Source: Alphaproteobacteria bacterium (lineage in GTDB: Bacteria > Pseudomonadota > Alphaproteobacteria > Rhodospirillales > WMHbin7). From it: a stretch of DNA of 64,000 nt. The stretch is taken from the NCBI GenBank assembly GCA_015232335.1, contig JADFZV010000008.1, forward strand, positions 1-64,000. The letters are read 5' to 3'. The notes below the pieces were generated by a model, which did not search any database, had not been told where the DNA came from, and saw only the letters and a list, made by a program, of their open reading frames with translations. Below are positions 60,753-64,000 of the stretch, piece after piece; position 1 is the first letter of the stretch; each line of letters opens with the position of its first letter. The position numbers and the translations under genes were made by a program.

Positions 60753-61172
60753 ATGAAGCAGGCCCAGACTATTCTGACGGTGGCGACCAAAGGGGCCGGG
60801 CTGTATGAATTTACTGGAGAGGTCGCCGCCTGGGTGGCGGCCCAGGGCATCCTCAGCGGGCTTCTGACCTTGTTTTGCCGTCACACATCGGCTTCGCTGA
60901 CCATTCAGGAAAATGCCGATCCGGACGTGGTGCAAGATCTCCAAGAATGGTTTCGCCGTTCGGTGCCGGAAGGGGCCGCCTGGATGCGCCACATCACAGA
61001 GGGGGCTGACGACATGCCCGCACATATCAAAAGCGTCTTGACGGATGTGTCCCTGTCCATTCCGGTCATCGAGGGGCGGATGGTTCTGGGAAGCTGGCAG
61101 GGAATATATCTATTCGAACATCGCAAGGCAGCGCACCGTCGCCAGATCGTGCTGCATTTACTGGGGACGTGA
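60753..61172 (+). CDS. yjbQ: YjbQ family protein (UPF0047)
   Basis: A 139-residue protein with the family signature FCRHTSASLTIQENADPDVVQD and the closing HRKAAHRRQIVLHLLG. Members form trimers with a bound metal, and a weak thiamine-phosphate synthase activity was reported for some. The in vivo role is unclear. Its 3' end overlaps the convergent rlmE gene by 15 bases. Confidence 0.95.
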   Translation: MKQAQTILTVATKGAGLYEFTGEVAAWVAAQGILSGLLTLFCRHTSASLTIQENADPDVVQDLQEWFRRSVPEGAAWMRHITEGADDMPAHIKSVLTDVSLSIPVIEGRMVLGSWQGIYLFEHRKAAHRRQIVLHLLGT

Positions 61173-61820
61173 ACGGAATCCCATCGCCACGACATAGGTC
61201 TCCTTGGAATCAGCACGGCTGGCCGGGGGCTTGGCGTGGCGCACGGTGGCGAAGCTTTGTTTCAAGGCGTCGAGCAGCAGTTTCTCGGCCCCGCCCTGCA
61301 GCAGTTTGGCAACAAAGCAGCCGCCGGGCGCCAGGACATCCTTGGCGAACTCCAGGGCCGTTTCCGCCAGATGCATGATACGCAGATGATCGGTCGGCGT
61401 GTGGCCGGTGGTGGGAGCCGCCATGTCGGACAGCACCACATCGGCAAGTCCGCCCAGCGCCTCTTTCAGACGGGCCTCGGCCTCTTCGGCAAGAAAATCG
61501 CCCAGCAGCACCGTGGCGCCGGGAACCGGGTCCATGGGCAGAATATCCAGCGCCGCGACATGGCCGCCGCCGGGCTCGACGGCTTTCACGCGCGCCGCCG
61601 CCACCTGCGTCCATCCGCCCGGCGCCGCCCCCAGATCGGCCACGCGCCCACCCTTTTTCAGAAAATGAAAGCGATCATCCAACTGCTCGAGCTTGAAGGC
61701 GGCGCGCGAGCGATAGCCCTTGCGGCCTGCTTCTTGCACATAGGGGTCGTTGATCTGGCGGGTCAGCCAGGTGCGTTGCGAGAGTGTCCGCTTCTTCTTC
61801 GATTTCAGATTCTGTTTCAT
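61158..61820 (-). CDS. rlmE: 23S rRNA (uridine-2'-O)-methyltransferase
   Basis: Methylates U2552 (E. coli numbering) of 23S rRNA late in large-subunit assembly; also called FtsJ/RrmJ. The 220-residue protein has the K-D-K-E catalytic set: SRAAFKL, VVLSDMAAPTTGH, CFVAKLLQGG and SKETYVVAMGF. The SAM loop is VADLGAAPGGWTQVAA. The N-terminal basic stretch (LKSKKKRTLSQRTW) binds RNA. ATG at 61820 overlaps the ppx stop (ATGA); the longer frame to 61901 is rejected. Confidence 0.97.
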   Translation of the reverse strand: MKQNLKSKKKRTLSQRTWLTRQINDPYVQEAGRKGYRSRAAFKLEQLDDRFHFLKKGGRVADLGAAPGGWTQVAAARVKAVEPGGGHVAALDILPMDPVPGATVLLGDFLAEEAEARLKEALGGLADVVLSDMAAPTTGHTPTDHLRIMHLAETALEFAKDVLAPGGCFVAKLLQGGAEKLLLDALKQSFATVRHAKPPASRADSKETYVVAMGFRSRPQ

Positions 61821-62764
61821 GCCGATGCCTCCGCCGCCATAAGGGACAAAAGCCCCTCGCGCAGGCCGCGGTCGGCGATACCGAGCTTGGGGGCAGGCCA
61901 CAAATCGTCGAGAACGGAAAAAATAGCCATGCCCGCAGGCACCAGATCGGCGCGTTCGGGTCCGATGCAGGGATGGGCCGCCCGATCCCTCTCGCTCATG
62001 GCGGCCAGGCGTGCCGTTACTTCAGCCAGATCGCTTCTGGTCAACAACAAGCCATCGACGCGCCTGCGCTCGTAGCGGCCAAGATCGAGATGGATCGCCC
62101 CCATGGTGGTGACCGTTCCTGAGGTGCCCAGCATGCAGGCCTCGCCGGAAAGAAGGTAAGCCAGCATGGCGTGGCGCAGTTCGAAGGCCTGCAGGCGCGA
62201 CCGCATGGCCGACAGGCTTTGCGCGCGCGCCGCAGAATCGCGCTCGGACAAAGTGACAACGCCGAGGGGCAGTGATTCCGAGGCAATGATGCCGTGATTC
62301 TCATGCTTCTGGCGGTCGATCCAGGCGATCTCGGTACTGCCGCCGCCGATATCGAAGACCAGCGCGAACCGCGCCTTGGGATCAAGCAGGGGGCGACAGC
62401 CCAGCATGGCCAGCATCACCTCCTCCTCGCTTGAGATCACCTCAAGGTCAAGGCCGGTTTCGTCAAGGACGCGCTTGACGAAGCGCTGGCCGTTGGCGGC
62501 TTGCCTGCAGGCCGCCGTGGCGACCAGACGCGATTTCTCGACGCCACGCTTGATCATCAGATCGGAACACAGGGCCAGAGCCTCGATGGTTCTGGCTTGC
62601 GCCTCCTCGCAAAGATGTCCGGTTGAAGACAGGCCCTCGCCCAAGCGGGTGATGCGCGAAAAGGAGTCGATCACCTGAAAGCGGCCCTGGCTCAGCGAGC
62701 GGGCCAGAAGCAGGCGGCAATTGTTAGTACCAAGATCGAGGGCGGCAAGAAGGGGTCCGGTCAT
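61817..62764 (-). CDS. Ppx/GppA family phosphatase, short form
   Basis: A 315-residue member of the exopolyphosphatase/pppGpp phosphatase family. It has ALDLGTNNCRLLLAR (phosphate 1 loop) and FDIGGGSTEIAW (phosphate 2 loop), and ends SDLAEVTARLAAMSERDRAAHPCIGPERADLVPAG, the family active-site region, abbreviated here. The C-terminal HD-type domain of E. coli Ppx is absent, which is normal for the short type. The ppx-rlmE pair is conserved in alphaproteobacteria. Its start overlaps the ferredoxin reductase stop by ATGA. Confidence 0.9.
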   Translation of the reverse strand: MTGPLLAALDLGTNNCRLLLARSLSQGRFQVIDSFSRITRLGEGLSSTGHLCEEAQARTIEALALCSDLMIKRGVEKSRLVATAACRQAANGQRFVKRVLDETGLDLEVISSEEEVMLAMLGCRPLLDPKARFALVFDIGGGSTEIAWIDRQKHENHGIIASESLPLGVVTLSERDSAARAQSLSAMRSRLQAFELRHAMLAYLLSGEACMLGTSGTVTTMGAIHLDLGRYERRRVDGLLLTRSDLAEVTARLAAMSERDRAAHPCIGPERADLVPAGMAIFSVLDDLWPAPKLGIADRGLREGLLSLMAAEASA

Positions 62765-63783
62765 GGAAGGGTTGTACCAGGAACACCCCTTGTCGTGGAA
62801 TGCACTTCATGCAGAACCTGCCCGGCATGCACGAAGGGAAAGGCGGCATGGGCCGCCAGGGCCGCCTCGGAAAATCCCGAGAGGATCAGCTTCAACTTGC
62901 CGGGATAGGTGGCGATGTCGCCGATGGCAAAGACGCCGGGAAGCTTCGTGGACATGGTGGCGGGATCAACCGCAAGCCGTCCGCCTTCAAGGTCCAGGCC
63001 AAATCCCGACATGGCGCTCTGATCGCCCAGAAGCCCAAAAAAGCACAGCAGCGTATCGGCATCAAGCTCGCGCTGGTTTCCCGCCAGATCATCCACCAAG
63101 ACGGCGCTCAGGCGCTTTCCGTCGCCTTTTAGGGCCGAAAGCTGGCCGGGGGCGACCAGATCGATTTTACCGGCCTGAACCAGGGTCATCAGCTTTTCAA
63201 GGCTGCCCGGCTGGGCGCGAAACTGGGGGCGGCGATGAATCAGCCAGACCTTGTCGGCCATGTCTGAGAGCAAAATCGCCCAATCGACGGCGGAATCGCC
63301 ACCACCCGCGATGGCCACGCGCCTGTCTTTGAAGTCGAGGGCCCGGCGCACGAGATAATGCACACTGGTCCCTTCGTACCCTTCCAGTCCGTCCAGCGGT
63401 GGTCGCTTGGGGCCGAAGGCGCCAGCCCCCGACGCGATGAACACCACGGGGGCCTCAAGGACCAGGCCCTGATTGGTTTCAACCCGCCAGAAGCCATCGG
63501 CAAGTCGGGTTAGCAGATTGGCTTGCTGATTAAGGTGGTAAATCGGATTAAAGGGGCGGGCCTGCTCGGTCAGTCGTTCGATCAACTCGGCCCCCAGAAT
63601 GAAGGGCTGGGCAGGAATATCGTAGATCGGTTTCTCAGGATAAAGGGCGGCGCATTGGCCGCCCGGGGCGGGCAGGGCGTCGATGACGTGGCAGGGAATG
63701 TTGGCCATGCCCAAGGCAAAAACGCCGAACAGTCCCACCGGCCCGGCGCCGATGACGACAGCACCTTGAAAGCGCGGGTTCAA
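62761..63783 (-). CDS. Ferredoxin/flavodoxin--NADP reductase, thioredoxin-reductase type
   Basis: Flavoprotein that moves electrons between NADPH and ferredoxin or flavodoxin. The 340-residue chain has two Rossmann folds: VVIGAGPVGLFGVFALGM for FAD and VAIAGGGDSAVDWAILL for NADP. The closing motif GVFAIGDIATYPGKLKLILSGFSEAALAAHAA is shortened here. The CxxC disulfide of thioredoxin reductase is missing at its usual place, and GGQCAALYPEKPIYDIP is present, both characteristic of TrxR-like FNRs. The listed start is TTG at 63783, overlapping the upstream gene's stop. Confidence 0.92.
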   Translation of the reverse strand: MNPRFQGAVVIGAGPVGLFGVFALGMANIPCHVIDALPAPGGQCAALYPEKPIYDIPAQPFILGAELIERLTEQARPFNPIYHLNQQANLLTRLADGFWRVETNQGLVLEAPVVFIASGAGAFGPKRPPLDGLEGYEGTSVHYLVRRALDFKDRRVAIAGGGDSAVDWAILLSDMADKVWLIHRRPQFRAQPGSLEKLMTLVQAGKIDLVAPGQLSALKGDGKRLSAVLVDDLAGNQRELDADTLLCFFGLLGDQSAMSGFGLDLEGGRLAVDPATMSTKLPGVFAIGDIATYPGKLKLILSGFSEAALAAHAAFPFVHAGQVLHEVHSTTRGVPGTTLP

Positions 63784-64000
63784 GGCTCTTCCTCGCCGGA
63801 CGGCACTTTGCGGGATGACGGGTCTGGCCGGTTGCGGTGCAGTCCGCCCGGCGTTGGCTTTTTGGGTAGCGCCATTTTGGTCACCAGCCAGATGAGAAAC
63901 AGGGGCGGCGCGAAGACAATGACCACGCGTTTCGTCCAGGCCATGAATTCGCTGGCCTGCTTTTCCAGCAGAAGCTCCGACTTGCAGTCATAGCGCTGCG
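63780..64000 (-). CDS. Hypothetical membrane protein, C-terminal part (5' end outside window)
   Basis: The last 73 codons of a gene running off the right edge on the minus strand. It has a charged segment (YDCKSELLLEKQASEF), one membrane helix (VVIVFAPPLFLIWLVTKMAL) and a Pro/Arg-rich cytoplasmic-looking tail ending GEEEP. No family can be assigned from this fragment. Its TGA overlaps the TTG start of the reductase gene. Confidence 0.65.
   Translation of the reverse strand, partial: QRYDCKSELLLEKQASEFMAWTKRVVIVFAPPLFLIWLVTKMALPKKPTPGGLHRNRPDPSSRKVPSGEEEP

Noticed and set aside
1..64000. CRISPR arrays, tRNA or rRNA genes, insertion sequences, prophage, biosynthetic gene cluster
   Set aside because: No regularly spaced repeats, T-loop or rRNA-like segments, transposase, integrase or phage structural proteins, or clustered biosynthetic enzymes were seen on either strand.

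Overview
The window reads as ordinary chromosome from a GC-rich alphaproteobacterium, most likely Rhodospirillales and close to Magnetospirillum. The grounds are dnaJ next to dapB, a separate F0 operon with two b-type subunits (atpI-B-E-F'-F), glyQ-glyS followed by ppdK, a MaeB-type malic enzyme, an AtpAF2/ATP12 assembly factor, and an ArsR-methyltransferase fusion leading metF-metH. The placement is inferred from gene content and order, not from a phylogeny. Coding density is high, and many neighbouring genes overlap by ATGA or similar 4-base junctions.

Layout. 1-3.4 kb: end of dnaJ, a ccdAB toxin-antitoxin pair, dapB-nth, and a small secreted PepSY-like protein. 3.4-8.5 kb: TPR/O-GlcNAc-transferase-like protein and an AMP/thymidine phosphorylase homologue (minus strand), then a DUF1848 protein with a C-terminal radical-SAM-type cysteine motif. 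8.5-15 kb: glnD, murJ, ald, ppa and a macrodomain protein. 15-21.5 kb (minus): a Cache/PAS histidine kinase and a stress protein-maeB-phoR operon. 21.5-22.2 kb: a ParD-like/RelE toxin-antitoxin pair whose toxin gene carries an in-frame repeat. 22.3-28.8 kb: small zinc-ribbon protein, glyQS, ppdK, HIT protein. 28.8-35.9 kb: repeat-rich intergenic DNA, ygfZ, a frameshifted TPR-glycosyltransferase, a DUF2652 protein, asd, pentapeptide and TPR proteins. 35.9-41.2 kb (minus): regulator-metF-metH operon. 41.5-50 kb: mlaA, mlaC, a DsbA-like thioredoxin, smc, and the ATP synthase F0 operon. 50-64 kb: two overlapping small membrane ORFs, gloB, a kinase, universal stress protein, two SDRs, methyltransferase, DUF1178, HAD phosphatase, AsmA, ATP12, DMT permease, YjbQ, and the rlmE-ppx-ferredoxin reductase cluster.

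The most unusual signal is a ~142-bp element present three times (21669-21809, 28984-29127, 58763-58904). Each copy folds into three hairpins. Paired positions in the first hairpin have changed together between copies, while a 10-base loop box is identical. One copy lies in-frame inside a toxin gene, one supplies the C-terminus of the ATP12 homologue, and one supplies the stop codon of ygfZ. This resembles the protein-coding palindromic elements of Rickettsia, but it is a distinct sequence that I do not recognise.

Other anomalies: atpE lacks a stop codon where the c subunit should end; one TPR-glycosyltransferase gene has a single-base frameshift; and two unlisted small membrane ORFs overlap by ATGA behind the F0 operon. 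No tRNA, rRNA, CRISPR array, insertion sequence or prophage was seen.
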